The notes below the pieces were generated by a model. That model was not told the origin of the DNA, ran no database searches, and saw nothing but the letters and a program-made list of their open reading frames with translations. Positions 28,867-38,391 of a stretch of 64,000 nucleotides of DNA are shown here, one piece after another. The translations under genes and the position numbers were made by a program. Where the stretch lies: positions 992,001 to 1,056,000 of the forward strand of contig DATLIY010000007.1 of assembly GCA_035539175.1 (NCBI GenBank), read 5' to 3'. This DNA comes from Acidisarcina sp. (GTDB taxonomy: Bacteria; Acidobacteriota; Terriglobia; Terriglobales; Acidobacteriaceae). The stretch's first letter is position 1. Every line of letters starts with the position of its first letter.

Positions 28867-31500
28867 TCAACTGACAGGGACAGGAGGATCCGGTTCCAGC
28901 ACCGGGCCATGTGTCTCGGGCGTTGGCGTCGGAGGCGGGACAGGAGCATCTCCAATGCGCTTGCTGTAACTGCAGGAGACAGTCTCGGCAGCCGGCTCTT
29001 CCCCCTTCTTCTTCCGCTTGGGAGCCTCGTCCTCGGCGGCGGTCTTCTTGTTGTTGGGGCACACGAGATAAACGCCGGATTTCAGCGTCTTCTCCACCAG
29101 GTACGGGCTGCCGCACTCCGGGCACTTCTGATCGACCGGCTTGTTGTTGGAGGTGAAGTTGCACTTGGGATAGTTCGTGCAGCCGTAGAAAAGGTTGCCG
29201 CGACGCGCCTTTTTCTCGGCGATCTCCCCATCCTTGCACAGGGGGCAGTGGACGCCGATGGTGTTCTGCTTAATGTATTTGCACTTGGGATAGCCGGAGC
29301 AGGAGACGAACTCGCCATACTGCCCATTGCGCAGCACCAACTGCTCGCCGCATTTGGGGCAGTGCTCCTCGAGCGGAACCGGCGGCTTCTGCTGCACCTT
29401 CTGATCCAGCTTGCGGGTGGTCTTGCAAGGCGGATCCTCGTTGTATCCCGGGCAGGCCATGAACATGCCGAATCGTCCACGCTTGAGCACCATGACGCGG
29501 CCACAGGCTTCGCAATACTCCTCCGCCTGCTCGGCCTCCTGCGCCTCCGCGGTGTTGAGGTCGGGTTTGGTTTCGAAGTTTTCCTTGGTAAAGGTACAGC
29601 TATTCTTGTCTTTCTTGTTGTAGGCGCTGCAGGCGTAGAACGAGCCAAACTTGCCCCACTTCATCACCAGGGGAGATCCACACAGGTCGCACTTCTGATC
29701 GGTGGGATGCTCCATGCGCTTGATGTTTTCCATGTGCTTCTCGGCGCTTTGGAGCTCCTCTTCAAAGTGTCCGTAGAAGCCGCGCAGCAGGTCGGTCCAC
29801 TTCTCCTTGCCCTCTTCGATTTCGTCCAGTTCCTCTTCGAGGCGTGCGGTGTATTGCGTATCGAAGATGTAGGGGAAGTTGGCGACCAGCAGGTCGGTGA
29901 CAACGATGCCAATCTCGGTTGGATAGAAGCGTCCCGCACGACCCGTCGGAGGAACCTTGGTCACGTACTTCCGGTCCTGGATGGTGGTGATGATGGACGA
30001 GTAGGTGGACGGACGTCCGATGCCGCGCTCCTCCAGCACCTTGACCAGCGAAGCTTCGTTGTATCGCGGCAGCGGCTCGGTAAAGTGCTGCTCCGGCAAG
30101 GTCTGGTTCAGCTTGAGCTTCTGCCCATCGCTGAGCGCGGGCAGCGAGTTCTTCAACGACTCGTCGTCTTCGTCCTTGGAGTCCTTCGCCTCTTCATACA
30201 CCCGCAGGAATCCGTCAAACTTGAGCACCGAGCCGGTCACTCGGAAGTCATACGAGCGATCCGCCTTGGCTTCGATATCGACGATGGTCTGGTCGTAGAC
30301 AGCGGGCACGATCTGCGATGCGACAAAGCGCTGCCAGATGAGGCGGTAGAGCTTGTACTGCTCCTCGCTGAGGTAGCGGTGAATCTCGTCCGGGTGCAAC
30401 TCGACGTTGGTGGGCCGGATCGCTTCATGCGCATCCTGCGCGTCCTTCTTCGACTTGAAGGCGTTGGGCTGGGCAGGCAGGTACTCCTTGCCAAGCTTCT
30501 TACCGATGTAGCCGCGCACGGACGCAATGGCATCCGGTGAAACACGGGTCGAATCGGTACGCATATACGTGATGAGGCCGACCGTGCCTTCCGGGCCGAT
30601 ATCGACGCCCTCATAGAGGCGCTGGGCAATGCCCATGGTGCGCTTGACGTTGAATCCCAACTGCCGCGAAGCATCCTGCTGCAGCTTGCTGGTGGTAAAG
30701 GGAGGAGCGGCACTCTTGCGGCGCTCTTTCTTCTCCACGGTACGCACGCGCCATGCCGCATTCGGCAGCGCTGCGAGCACAGCATCGGTGGCTGACTGAT
30801 CGGGCAGGCTGGCGGTGCTGACGGTCGGCACCTCGGCCTTGCGTCCGTCGATGCCGACGAAGCGGGCAACAAACTCCGGTCCCGAGGGGAGTGGAGTGAG
30901 CACGGCATCGATCGTCCAGTACTCGACAGGATTGAATGCCTTGATCTCCCGCTCGCGCTCGACGATGAGGCGCACGGCGACCGTCTGCACACGGCCGGCA
31001 GAGAGGCCGCGGCGAACCTTGTCCCAGAGCAGGGGTGAAATCTGGTAGCCGACGATGCGGTCCAGGACGCGGCGCGTCTGCTGCGCATCCACGAGGTGCT
31101 TATCCACATCGCGGGCATGCTTGAAGGCCTCGACGACTGCCTTCTTCGTAATCTCATTAAAGGTAACGCGGCGGATCTTGCCCTTGCCCTTCAGCGATGG
31201 GGTGAGTTGGATGGCGAGGTGAGCGGCAATCGCTTCGCCTTCGCGGTCAGGATCGGGCGCCAGGTAGACGGTATCCGCCTTCTCGGCAAGCTTCTTGAGC
31301 TTGGCTACCAGCTTCTCCTTGTCTGGTGTGACGATGAGGGTCGGCTTGAACGTCCTGTGCTCAAGCTCGACGCCGATATCTTTTTTCGGCAGATCCATGA
31401 TGTGGCCAAAGGAGGCCTCCACCACGTAGTCGTTGCCGAGATATTTATTGATCGTCTTTGCTTTCGCGGGAGATTCGACGATCACGAGAGATTTACTCAT
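28867..31500 (-). CDS. topA: DNA topoisomerase I with five zinc ribbons
   Basis: Relaxes negative supercoils by single-strand passage. The 877-aa protein starts with a TOPRIM domain (VIVESPAKAKTINKYLG, DPDREGEAIA) and the type IA core; the catalytic Tyr is in GLITYMRTDSTRVS. The C-terminus holds five zinc-ribbon repeats from about residue 595: CDLCG, CEACG, CPKCG, CPLCK and CPECG starts; the fifth has lost its last Cys pair (VCPNNKKT). A lysine-rich stretch and a Pro-rich tail (VPPPTPTPETHGPVLEP) end the protein. AAGGAAAACA precedes the ATG. dprA lies upstream on the same strand, the common dprA-topA order. Confidence 0.97.
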   Translation of the reverse strand: MSKSLVIVESPAKAKTINKYLGNDYVVEASFGHIMDLPKKDIGVELEHRTFKPTLIVTPDKEKLVAKLKKLAEKADTVYLAPDPDREGEAIAAHLAIQLTPSLKGKGKIRRVTFNEITKKAVVEAFKHARDVDKHLVDAQQTRRVLDRIVGYQISPLLWDKVRRGLSAGRVQTVAVRLIVEREREIKAFNPVEYWTIDAVLTPLPSGPEFVARFVGIDGRKAEVPTVSTASLPDQSATDAVLAALPNAAWRVRTVEKKERRKSAAPPFTTSKLQQDASRQLGFNVKRTMGIAQRLYEGVDIGPEGTVGLITYMRTDSTRVSPDAIASVRGYIGKKLGKEYLPAQPNAFKSKKDAQDAHEAIRPTNVELHPDEIHRYLSEEQYKLYRLIWQRFVASQIVPAVYDQTIVDIEAKADRSYDFRVTGSVLKFDGFLRVYEEAKDSKDEDDESLKNSLPALSDGQKLKLNQTLPEQHFTEPLPRYNEASLVKVLEERGIGRPSTYSSIITTIQDRKYVTKVPPTGRAGRFYPTEIGIVVTDLLVANFPYIFDTQYTARLEEELDEIEEGKEKWTDLLRGFYGHFEEELQSAEKHMENIKRMEHPTDQKCDLCGSPLVMKWGKFGSFYACSAYNKKDKNSCTFTKENFETKPDLNTAEAQEAEQAEEYCEACGRVMVLKRGRFGMFMACPGYNEDPPCKTTRKLDQKVQQKPPVPLEEHCPKCGEQLVLRNGQYGEFVSCSGYPKCKYIKQNTIGVHCPLCKDGEIAEKKARRGNLFYGCTNYPKCNFTSNNKPVDQKCPECGSPYLVEKTLKSGVYLVCPNNKKTAAEDEAPKRKKKGEEPAAETVSCSYSKRIGDAPVPPPTPTPETHGPVLEPDPPVPVS

Positions 31501-31652
31501 TGTTTTCCTTTACAGGGGATGCAGCTAATGTGCATCGCGACTCATCCTCTGATTTTCTGGAAGCTACCACGTCCTGCGTTTTGAATCCACCTGCGAAGAG
31601 GCAAAATTTCCGCGGCATGCATCGCCAACCGGCCTGAATTCGCAGCGACTCA

Positions 31653-32891
31653 TTAAAAACTGCGAACATAATTTTTTCCCGGTAGCTGCCGGATGCGCCC
31701 CGTGAGCTCCAACTCAAACAGCGCGGTAAACACTTCAGAAGAAGTCAGTTCCGGCTCAAGTTTTTCCATGATCTCGTCCAGTTGCAGCGCTTCATCCTGA
31801 TGCAGGGCCTGCAGCACGAGATTCTCATTCGGCACCAGCGGCAAATCCTGAACAAGGGATGCAGAAGCCGGTGGATTGGATGCAGACCCGCCCGCCCCAG
31901 CCGACCCGGATTCCGCCGCAAGTTGTTCTTCCAATTGGATTCGCACCTGCGATGGCAGGTCTTCCCAGACATCCTCCCAGGTGGCTACAAGCCTTGCGCC
32001 CTGCTTGATGAGGGTGTTCGGGCCCCATGCCGTCTTGCTGGTCACATTTCCCGGTACAGCGAACACATCCCGGTTCTGCTCGAGGGCGCAGCGGGCCGTG
32101 ACGCGGGTTCCGCTGGTTTCGCCTGCCTCCACCACCAGCACGCCCACGCTGATGCCACTGAGAATGCGGTTGCGGCGAGGGAAATTCGCCGGTGCGGGAT
32201 ACGTGCCAAGGCGGTATTCGGAGACGATGGCTCCGCCGCCCAGCAGGATCTGCTCGGCAAGAGACTTGTTTTCCTTGGGATAGATCACATCGATCCCCGT
32301 GCCCCAGACAGCGATGGTGGGAGCCTTGGCAGCCAGCGCTCCCTTGTGCGCGGCGCTATCGATGCCGCGGGCCATGCCGCTGAGAATGACCAGGCCGCGA
32401 TGGGAGAGATCCCGCGAAAGCATCTCCGCCATCCCTGCTCCGTATGGCGTGGGATGACGCGTGCCGATGACGGCGAGCGATGGCCGCGCCAGGAGCGAGC
32501 GATCGCCGCGAATCCACAGAACTGGCGGGGCATCGTAGATTTCCTTGAGCCGCTCCGGGTAATCGTCATCCGAGTATGTGAGCAGCGATCCCCCTTCGGC
32601 GTAGACACGCTTCCACTCTTCCTCCGCCTCGGCACGTGCTTTGCCTTCCGCCACGAAGCGCACCGCGGCGGCGGGAAAATTGAGCGACTCCAACTCAGTT
32701 AGAGCAAGCTGGAAGATACGGGCGGGCGAGTCAAGCTTCTCGACTGCCTGCAGGATTCGACGCGGGCCGAGGCCGGAGGTAAGCGAGAGGGCAAGCCACG
32801 CGAGGCGGTCCTCTGTCCATGGAGCGGGCAAGGGAGCGGCTGCGGCGGGCGCGGTGGGACTGCCGGATTTTACTAGAGAAGGAAGCTTCAT
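31653..32891 (-). CDS. dprA: DNA-processing protein DprA (Smf)
   Basis: Loads RecA on incoming single-stranded DNA during natural transformation. The chosen start is ATG 32891 (MKLPSLVKSG); in-frame ATGs at 32906 and upstream to 32933 are possible, since no strong SD marks any of them. The 412-aa product has an N-terminal SAM-like helical part, the Rossmann-like core (IGTRHPTPYGAG, SGMARGIDSAAHKGAL, GTGIDVIYPKENKSL, NFPRRNRILSGIS, GSGTRVTARCALEQNRDVFAVPG-like block) and a C-terminal DprA winged-helix (VLQALHQDEALQLDEIM). cinA, another gene often tied to competence, lies at 40.1 kb. It precedes topA by about 150 bp. Confidence 0.95.
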   Translation of the reverse strand: MKLPSLVKSGSPTAPAAAAPLPAPWTEDRLAWLALSLTSGLGPRRILQAVEKLDSPARIFQLALTELESLNFPAAAVRFVAEGKARAEAEEEWKRVYAEGGSLLTYSDDDYPERLKEIYDAPPVLWIRGDRSLLARPSLAVIGTRHPTPYGAGMAEMLSRDLSHRGLVILSGMARGIDSAAHKGALAAKAPTIAVWGTGIDVIYPKENKSLAEQILLGGGAIVSEYRLGTYPAPANFPRRNRILSGISVGVLVVEAGETSGTRVTARCALEQNRDVFAVPGNVTSKTAWGPNTLIKQGARLVATWEDVWEDLPSQVRIQLEEQLAAESGSAGAGGSASNPPASASLVQDLPLVPNENLVLQALHQDEALQLDEIMEKLEPELTSSEVFTALFELELTGRIRQLPGKNYVRSF

Positions 32892-33080
32892 CTCAGCGCA
32901 AAACATCCATCTGCAGGAGCGATTCGAGATCACCCTGCATGGGAGATTTATTTTTTGCTAGTTGCGCTCACACTAGCTGCGTGGCTGTTTGGTGTCAAGC
33001 GGAGCAGGACGCGCGCAGCCCGCGGACGTGCGGAGAAGAGGCCGCAAAGCCTTGGCAAAGTGTGGGGGTAGACTGGAAAA

Positions 33081-33977
33081 GTGAGTCACTCAAAAAAACT
33101 TCCCCTACTAAGAATTGCAGCGATTGACTTTTTGAATCCGGCCCCGCTGATGTGGGACTTCGAGCACGATCCCGAACAAGCCAAACTCGCAAGACGCTAC
33201 AGCATCCACCGCACCATGCCTTCGCAGTGCGCCGCACAGTTGAAAGACGGCACGGCGGATATCGGACTGGTGCCGATTGCCACGTATCCAACCACCCCGA
33301 ATCTTTCCATTATTCCCGGCTGCGCAATCGCCTCAATTGATTTCGTGCGCTCGATCCTGCTGGTGGTGCCGCAGGCAAAAGCCATGGATGGAGTGAGGAC
33401 CGTGGCGGCGGATACTTCGTCGCGTGCTTCGCTGGCCTACACACAGATCCTCTTCCAGCGCGTTTGGCGCAGACAGCCGGAGTTTGTGCAGCACGCACCC
33501 TCTCTGGACGCGATGCTGGAGCACTGCGATGCGGCTCTGCTGATTGGCGACCGGGCGCTGATGGCGCTTGAGGATGCGCCAGCCCGCGAACTGCGCACCG
33601 GAGAAAAGCTGGCATATATCGACCTGGCACACGAGTGGAGACTGCATACGGGCACGCCCTGGGTTTCCGCTTTCTGGGCCGTGCGCAGCGAGGCTCCACA
33701 AGCAGCAGGCGTGAGCGAGGAAGTTATCGTCGAGGATTTTGTGCAGTCGCGGGATCACGGGATGCAGCGTATCGACGATCTGGCGGAGGAATGGACGTCG
33801 AGGATTTCGCTCTCGCGCGAGGCGATCCGCTCGTATCTCACGAACAATATCCACTACGTAATGGACGAAAGCTGCATGGAAGCGATGAGGTTGTTCTTCC
33901 GCTATGCGGAGGAGTGCGGCGTGCTACCGAAGGCTCCGGCGCTGCGCGAGCTAACGACAGCCGCCAAAACTAGCTAG
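33081..33977 (+). CDS. mqnA: Chorismate dehydratase (futalosine menaquinone pathway)
   Basis: Converts chorismate to 3-enolpyruvyl-benzoate, the first step of the futalosine route to menaquinone. The 298-aa product begins at GTG 33081 and has the solute-binding-protein-like fold of MqnA: IAAIDFLNPAPLMWDFEHD near the N-terminus, MPSQCAAQLKDGTADIGLVPIA, then ADTSSRASLAYTQIL and ALLIGDRALM. The segment DLAHEWRLHTGTPWVSAFWAVR matches the second lobe. No other mqn gene lies in this window. It is divergent from dprA and convergent with fabH; a terminator separates the latter. Confidence 0.93.
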   Translation: MSHSKKLPLLRIAAIDFLNPAPLMWDFEHDPEQAKLARRYSIHRTMPSQCAAQLKDGTADIGLVPIATYPTTPNLSIIPGCAIASIDFVRSILLVVPQAKAMDGVRTVAADTSSRASLAYTQILFQRVWRRQPEFVQHAPSLDAMLEHCDAALLIGDRALMALEDAPARELRTGEKLAYIDLAHEWRLHTGTPWVSAFWAVRSEAPQAAGVSEEVIVEDFVQSRDHGMQRIDDLAEEWTSRISLSREAIRSYLTNNIHYVMDESCMEAMRLFFRYAEECGVLPKAPALRELTTAAKTS

Positions 33978-34022
33978 ATAGCGGCTCGGCGAAGCACCCC
34001 TCGGCTGAAAAAACGAGCCTCT

Positions 34023-34067
34023 AAAAAACGCGGCCGGCAGGGATGAATCCCCTTGCCGGCCGTTTTT
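34023..34067. terminator. Bidirectional terminator between mqnA and fabH
   Basis: CGGCCGGCAGGG (34031-34042) pairs with CCTTGCCGGCCG (34051-34062) with one mismatch and an 8-nt loop. It is flanked by AAAAAA on the left and TTTTT on the right, so it can end transcripts from both sides of the converging genes. Confidence 0.87.
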
Positions 34068-34101
34068 CTGCGGACTCTGTGACCACTTCTTCGCTGACCC
34101 G

Positions 34102-35118
34102 CTAAATCTCCCAGCGCAGCAGCGAAGCTCCGGTAGTGAACCCTGCGCCAACCGAGGCAATCAGTACCAGGTCGCCGCGATGCAGATGGTTTTCCTGCCG
34201 CGCGGTATCCATGGCCAGCGGGATGGTTGCGGCGGTGGTATTCCCGTAGCGATCGATGTTGATGATGACCTGCTCAGGCGTCAGCCCGAGGCGCTCCGCG
34301 GTGGAGAGAATGATGCGCTTATTCGCCTGGTGAGGGATGAAGCAGCCGAGGTCCTTGCCGGTGATGCCGTTTCTCGTGAGTACCTTCTCCGCGACTTCAG
34401 CCATCTTGCGGACGGCGTATTTGTAGACCGCCTGGCCGTCCTGGCGGACATAGTGCATCTTCTTTTCAATAGTCTCGGCACTGGGGCGATGCAGGCTTCC
34501 CCCAGCGGGCATATAGAGAGAGCAGGCACCGGAGCCATCGATCTCGTGTACGAAGTCGAGCATGCCCAGTTCGCCCTCCTCCGCTGGCTCAAGGAGCACA
34601 GCGCCGGCGCCATCGCCGAAGAGGATGCAGGTGGAGCGGTCCGTGTAGTCGAGGATCGACGACATCGTGTCCGCGCCGATCACCATGACCTTGGAGTGCG
34701 CTCCGGACTCAACCAGCTTGCTGCCAACCTGCAGAGCATAGACAAAGCCAGAGCAGGCCGCGGAGAGATCGAATCCCCATGCGCCCTTGGCGCCAATCTT
34801 GTCCTGCACCAGGCAGGCGGTCGCCGGAAAGAGCATGTCCGGCGTTACGGTGGCGACAATGATGGCCTCGACATCGGTTGCGGCAATGCCGCGTTCGGCG
34901 AGGCAGCGGCGCGCAGCTTCCGCAGCCATATCACTGGTTGCCACTCCGGGATCGACGATGTGCCGCTCGCGGATGCCGGTGCGGTCCACGATCCACTGGT
35001 CGTTGGTGTCTACCATCTTTTCCAGGTCGGCATTGGTGAGGATACGAGGCGGGACGTAAGTACCGAGGGCTGTAATCTTGGCGCGTCTTGCCACACGCGG
35101 ACGCACTTCTAAGCTCAA
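34102..35118 (-). CDS. fabH: 3-oxoacyl-[ACP] synthase III
   Basis: Starts type II fatty-acid synthesis by joining acetyl-CoA to malonyl-ACP. The Cys-His-Asn triad is present: [18 protein letters not shown] and [14 protein letters not shown]. The C-terminal [15 protein letters not shown] is typical. I set the start at TTG 35118 because AGGAG lies 7 nt before it and gives 338 aa, close to the family norm; the ATG at 35151 would add 11 residues and has no site. The SRP RNA gene lies 90 bp upstream on the same strand. No other fab gene is near. Confidence 0.95.
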   Translation of the reverse strand: MSLEVRPRVARRAKITALGTYVPPRILTNADLEKMVDTNDQWIVDRTGIRERHIVDPGVATSDMAAEAARRCLAERGIAATDVEAIIVATVTPDMLFPATACLVQDKIGAKGAWGFDLSAACSGFVYALQVGSKLVESGAHSKVMVIGADTMSSILDYTDRSTCILFGDGAGAVLLEPAEEGELGMLDFVHEIDGSGACSLYMPAGGSLHRPSAETIEKKMHYVRQDGQAVYKYAVRKMAEVAEKVLTRNGITGKDLGCFIPHQANKRIILSTAERLGLTPEQVIINIDRYGNTTAATIPLAMDTARQENHLHRGDLVLIASVGAGFTTGASLLRWEI

Positions 35119-35208
35119 TGGATATCTCCTGAAGGCCGTGTTCCAGCCCATATTCTCTACTGAAGGGGATGCGTCTGTCCATGAGCCGGGAAGGTGGGCT
35201 AAGTGTAT

Positions 35209-35301
35209 GCCGGGCGACCTACTGCGCACACAACGACCCGTTACCGTTGCTTCCTTCCGGACCTGGCGGGGTTGGCGGGATTGAGTCGCGTAGGACCCGG
35301 C
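35209..35301 (-). ncRNA. ffs: Signal recognition particle RNA, small bacterial type (4.5S-like)
   Basis: The minus strand contains the universal helix-8 signature: CCAGGTCCGGAAGGAAGCA, with the GGAA tetraloop and asymmetric loop that bind Ffh and FtsY. The ends pair as GCCGGGTCCTAC (from 35301) with GTAGGTCGCCCGGC (to 35209), closing a single hairpin of about 93 nt, the size of the short bacterial form without Alu domain. It acts in co-translational targeting of membrane proteins; the receptor gene ftsY is at 46.6 kb. End positions are set from the terminal pairing and may be off by a few bases. Confidence 0.95.
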
Positions 35302-35309
35302 ACTCTTGA

Positions 35310-35338
35310 ATCATACCATCGCCGAGGGCCAATCGAAG
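35310..35338 (-). promoter_or_regulatory. ffs: Putative ffs promoter
   Basis: On the minus strand TATGAT (35315-35310) lies 8 bp before the inferred first base of the SRP RNA at 35301, the correct spacing for a -10 box. CTTCGA (35338-35333) is a weak -35 at 17 bp. The -10 match and spacing support the RNA's 5' end. Confidence 0.55.
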
Positions 35339-35497
35339 TAGGTCGTGGCGAAGTACAGCCTTGAAGTGCGTCTTTGTGGATCCGGGAATTTGAGCGGCGG
35401 CTTTTAGCTTTTCCTGCGGGCTGCCGATAGAGGTAGGGAGAGAAAGTTTTCTCTTCAATCTTCATTCATTTTCATAGAGGGCGGAACCCGCTACAGA

Positions 35498-36394
35498 ATG
35501 AAATCAAGAATCCTCGGTACAGCTATCCTGACCATGCTTCTCTTCGACAATAGCGGACTGTCGCAAAGCCTGTCCGGACGACGAGCCGCTTATTCAGCTT
35601 CAACCTCAGATGCCTCATTTCAGTCGCTGCACGCTTTCAGCTCGAGTCGTGACCGCGCTGCCGACGCAGACTCCGCCGCGGCAACTTCTGCAATTCTTCC
35701 TGCTCCCAGCACTGGTATACCCCAAGCCATTCGTCCCTTTTCGAGGATTGGCATTGACTCGCACGTAGGACTTGGCGGAGTTGGATTCGATGTAGCAACG
35801 CCTCTCTCCAGGAAGTTCAATCTTCGCGCCGGCTCAGACTTCTTCAGCTACTCCACCTCCTTCCAGGAGCAGGGAGCGAATGTCGCCATCGACTTCCGTC
35901 TGCGATCCGGGCACGCATCTCTGGATTGGTTTCCATTCGGCGGGCGGTTTCGCTTGAGCCCGCAGGTCGTCTTCGCAAACAACAACCGGATGCAGGCGAC
36001 CGCAGTGATTCCCCCAGGCAGCACAGTGACCTTGAACGGCCAGGATTACGTCAGCAGTGCAACCGACCCGCTGCACGGAAGCGGATCGGTCGATTTTCGC
36101 AGGACTTCGCCTGGCTTTACCCTTGGGTTCGGCAATATCGTCCCGCGCAAACGGAGTCACATAAGCATCCCTACAGAACTTGGGTTCTACTATGTGGGCC
36201 AGCCCGGATTGAAGGTTAACTTCAGCGGCAGCGCGTGCGATCCTACGCTGCCACCGGCCATCGGATGTCAGCCTGTTATGCAGGACGCGGGCTTCCAGAA
36301 GAATCTCGCAGCATTTATAGCGCGCAACAACAACAATCTGAGCTACGCATCGTTCTTTCCGGTTCTCTCGGTAGGCTTCGGCTATATGTTCTAG
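35498..36394 (+). CDS. Predicted outer-membrane protein
   Basis: A 298-aa exported protein with a signal peptide (MKSRILGTAILTMLLFDNSG, cleavage near GLSQS). After a Ser/Ala-rich linker (to about residue 80) it shows repeated amphipathic strands: IDSHVGLGGVGFDVATP, NLRAGSDFFSYSTSF, ANVAIDFRLRSGHASLDWFP, and it ends in FFPVLSVGFGYMF, an aromatic terminal strand typical of barrels. Two Cys (SACDPTLPPAIGCQP) may form a disulphide in an outer loop. Related domain searches would be needed to name it. It is divergent from ffs and followed 200 bp later by rimO. Confidence 0.68.
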   Translation: MKSRILGTAILTMLLFDNSGLSQSLSGRRAAYSASTSDASFQSLHAFSSSRDRAADADSAAATSAILPAPSTGIPQAIRPFSRIGIDSHVGLGGVGFDVATPLSRKFNLRAGSDFFSYSTSFQEQGANVAIDFRLRSGHASLDWFPFGGRFRLSPQVVFANNNRMQATAVIPPGSTVTLNGQDYVSSATDPLHGSGSVDFRRTSPGFTLGFGNIVPRKRSHISIPTELGFYYVGQPGLKVNFSGSACDPTLPPAIGCQPVMQDAGFQKNLAAFIARNNNNLSYASFFPVLSVGFGYMF

Positions 36395-36595
36395 CGCATC
36401 TCCATCGCGCATCGTCATTGCAGGTTCCCGAGCGACCAGCCATCCGCGAGGGAACCTGACGAATGCTTACGGGCAGCAATTGCGCCAGGCTGGGCCCGAC
36501 TCTACTCCCTGACCCGACCTCGGCCGACCTCTGACCAAGCCCCTGACTCAGCCGCTGACCAAGCCGAAGACCGGCGGCTCCGTTAGAATAGTAGG

Positions 36596-38125
36596 GTGAA
36601 GCATCTTCCCCAGAAACCTGCAATCGACGCGACAGACGCTCTGCCGAGTCCCTCCATCGACCTCGCCCAACCTGGCTCCGCAGCGCCGGTGAAGGTGGGC
36701 TTCGTCAGCCTTGGCTGTCCTAAGAACCTGGTGGACAGCGAAGTGATGATGGGTCTGCTGAACCAGGCCGGGGCACAGATGACCTCGTCTCCCGAGAACG
36801 CCGATGTGCTGGTGGTGAACACCTGCTCGTTCATCGACTCGGCCAAGCAGGAGTCGGTGGACGCGATTCTGGAGATGGCGCAGCACAAGGCGACCGGTGC
36901 GGGCAAGAAGCTGATTGTGGCTGGCTGCCTGGTGGAGCGCTATCGCGATGAGATTCGCAGGAACATCCCCGAAGTGGACGCCGTGGTGGGCACAGGCGAG
37001 TTGGAGCAGATCCTGGCAGCCGCGGGGTTGCAGCGGCCCATGCTCAACCAGGCGCCATCGCCCTTCAACATCCTGACCGCTGCCGAGTCTTCGCGGGCAG
37101 AGGGAGATCTGCGCGAGCAGCAAGGCCGCTTTGCGCGCACGGAGTGGGACGGCGCAGCGCCTGCGCTTCCGAAGTACCTCTACGACGAAACGACGCCGCG
37201 GCTGCTGGCAACGCCGCGCTCCTCCGCCTACATCAAGATCGCCGAGGGCTGCGATCATCCCTGCAGCTTCTGCGTTATTCCCAATCTGCGCGGCAAGTTT
37301 CGCTCGCGCCGCTTTGAGTCGGTGGTGACAGAGGCGCAGCGGCTGGTGGCGCAGGGCGTGCAGGAGATTACGCTGGTGGGTCAGGACACCACCTGCTACG
37401 GCGAGGATCTTGGCATGAAGGACGGCCTGGCGCTGCTGCTCGACAGGCTGGCACGCATCGAAGGGCTGCGGTGGCTGCGCTTCCTCTACGCCTATCCCAA
37501 TAAGATCACCGGGAAGCTGCTGGAGACCATCGCGCTGCACCCGAACATCTGCAAATACCTGGATGTGCCGTTGCAGCACGCCTCGCCGGCAGTGCTGAAA
37601 AACATGAAGCGCGGCGCAGGGGCGGAGATCTTCCTGAAGACGCTGGAGAAGGTTCGCGCCACCGTGCCGGGAATCGCGCTGCGGACCTCATTTATCGTCG
37701 GCTTCCCCGGCGAGACGGATGCCGACTTCGCCGTATTGAGCGACTTTGTGCGGGAGGCGCGGTTTGACTGGCTCGGAGTCTTCAGCTACTCGGATGAAGA
37801 CGGGTCAAAGGCCTTCCACCATGAAGACAAGGTGGTGAAGCGCACGATTGAGGCCCGGCGGCGGGCTCTGATGCGCCTGCAAAAAGGCATCAGCAAAAAG
37901 GCGAAGAAGCAATGGGTAGGCCGCACGCTGGACGTATTGGTTGAAGGCGAATCCGAGGAGACCTCGATGCTGTGGGAGGCTCGTTCGCAGTTCCACGCAC
38001 CGGAGATTGACGGCAAGATCTATATCAACGACTTCGGGGAGCAGGAAGAGCTGACGCCGGGAAACTTCTACCGCTGCGAGATCACCGAGGCGCATGAATA
38101 CGATGTGGTAGGAAGGATCGTGTAA
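36596..38125 (+). CDS. rimO: Ribosomal protein uS12 methylthiotransferase
   Basis: Radical SAM enzyme that adds a methylthio group to Asp of ribosomal protein S12. The 509-aa product starts at GTG 36596 with a short extra N-terminal stretch before the UPF0004 domain (KVGFVSLGCPKNLVDSE, NTCSFIDSAKQES), which uses three Cys for one cluster. The radical SAM motif CxxxCxxC is at Cys219-Cys223-Cys226 (GCDHPCSFC). A C-terminal TRAM domain follows (GRTLDVLVEG to DVVGRIV). 'SLGCPKNLVDSE' and 'GQDTTCYGED' separate RimO from MiaB. yacG and pgpA follow closely and may be co-transcribed. Confidence 0.95.
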   Translation: MKHLPQKPAIDATDALPSPSIDLAQPGSAAPVKVGFVSLGCPKNLVDSEVMMGLLNQAGAQMTSSPENADVLVVNTCSFIDSAKQESVDAILEMAQHKATGAGKKLIVAGCLVERYRDEIRRNIPEVDAVVGTGELEQILAAAGLQRPMLNQAPSPFNILTAAESSRAEGDLREQQGRFARTEWDGAAPALPKYLYDETTPRLLATPRSSAYIKIAEGCDHPCSFCVIPNLRGKFRSRRFESVVTEAQRLVAQGVQEITLVGQDTTCYGEDLGMKDGLALLLDRLARIEGLRWLRFLYAYPNKITGKLLETIALHPNICKYLDVPLQHASPAVLKNMKRGAGAEIFLKTLEKVRATVPGIALRTSFIVGFPGETDADFAVLSDFVREARFDWLGVFSYSDEDGSKAFHHEDKVVKRTIEARRRALMRLQKGISKKAKKQWVGRTLDVLVEGESEETSMLWEARSQFHAPEIDGKIYINDFGEQEELTPGNFYRCEITEAHEYDVVGRIV

Positions 38126-38157
38126 CGCAGCAGGATACAGTTGGGTTGCCAGTCATC

Positions 38158-38391
38158 ATGAACACAGCGAAAAAGAAAGCCGCAAAGAAAACTATTCTCC
38201 GTTGTCCTACGTGCCGAACGATCGTCACCATGAAGGACGAGGATTATCCGTTCTGCAGTGATCGTTGCCGGCAGATCGACCTGGGCAAATGGGCGAGCGG
38301 GGTGTACCGGATTTCATCGCCCATCCTTGACCCTGACGTGCTGGAAGATCTGCCTCCTTCAGCGGAGAAGAGTTCGAGCAACGATGAGTAG
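38158..38391 (+). CDS. yacG: DNA gyrase inhibitor YacG (zinc-binding)
   Basis: A 77-aa protein with four zinc-binding Cys in the YacG spacing: Cys16, Cys19, Cys33 and Cys37 (RCPTCR, PFCSDRCRQIDLGKW). The family binds GyrB and inhibits gyrase. The domain is followed by an acidic, Ser-rich tail. I use the ATG at 38158; an in-frame TTG at 38146 is possible, with a weak AGGA further upstream. It overlaps the start of pgpA by 8 bases, indicating coupled translation. A lysine-rich N-terminus (TAKKKAAKKT) is a slight oddity. Confidence 0.9.
   Translation: MNTAKKKAAKKTILRCPTCRTIVTMKDEDYPFCSDRCRQIDLGKWASGVYRISSPILDPDVLEDLPPSAEKSSSNDE

Noticed and set aside
28909-30540. Plus-strand 543-codon frame opposite topA
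   Set aside because: Antisense shadow of topA; no independent motif and repeats simply mirror zinc-ribbon codons.
35219-35465. Two short minus-strand frames over the SRP RNA
   Set aside because: They overlap a confident structured RNA and have no coding features.
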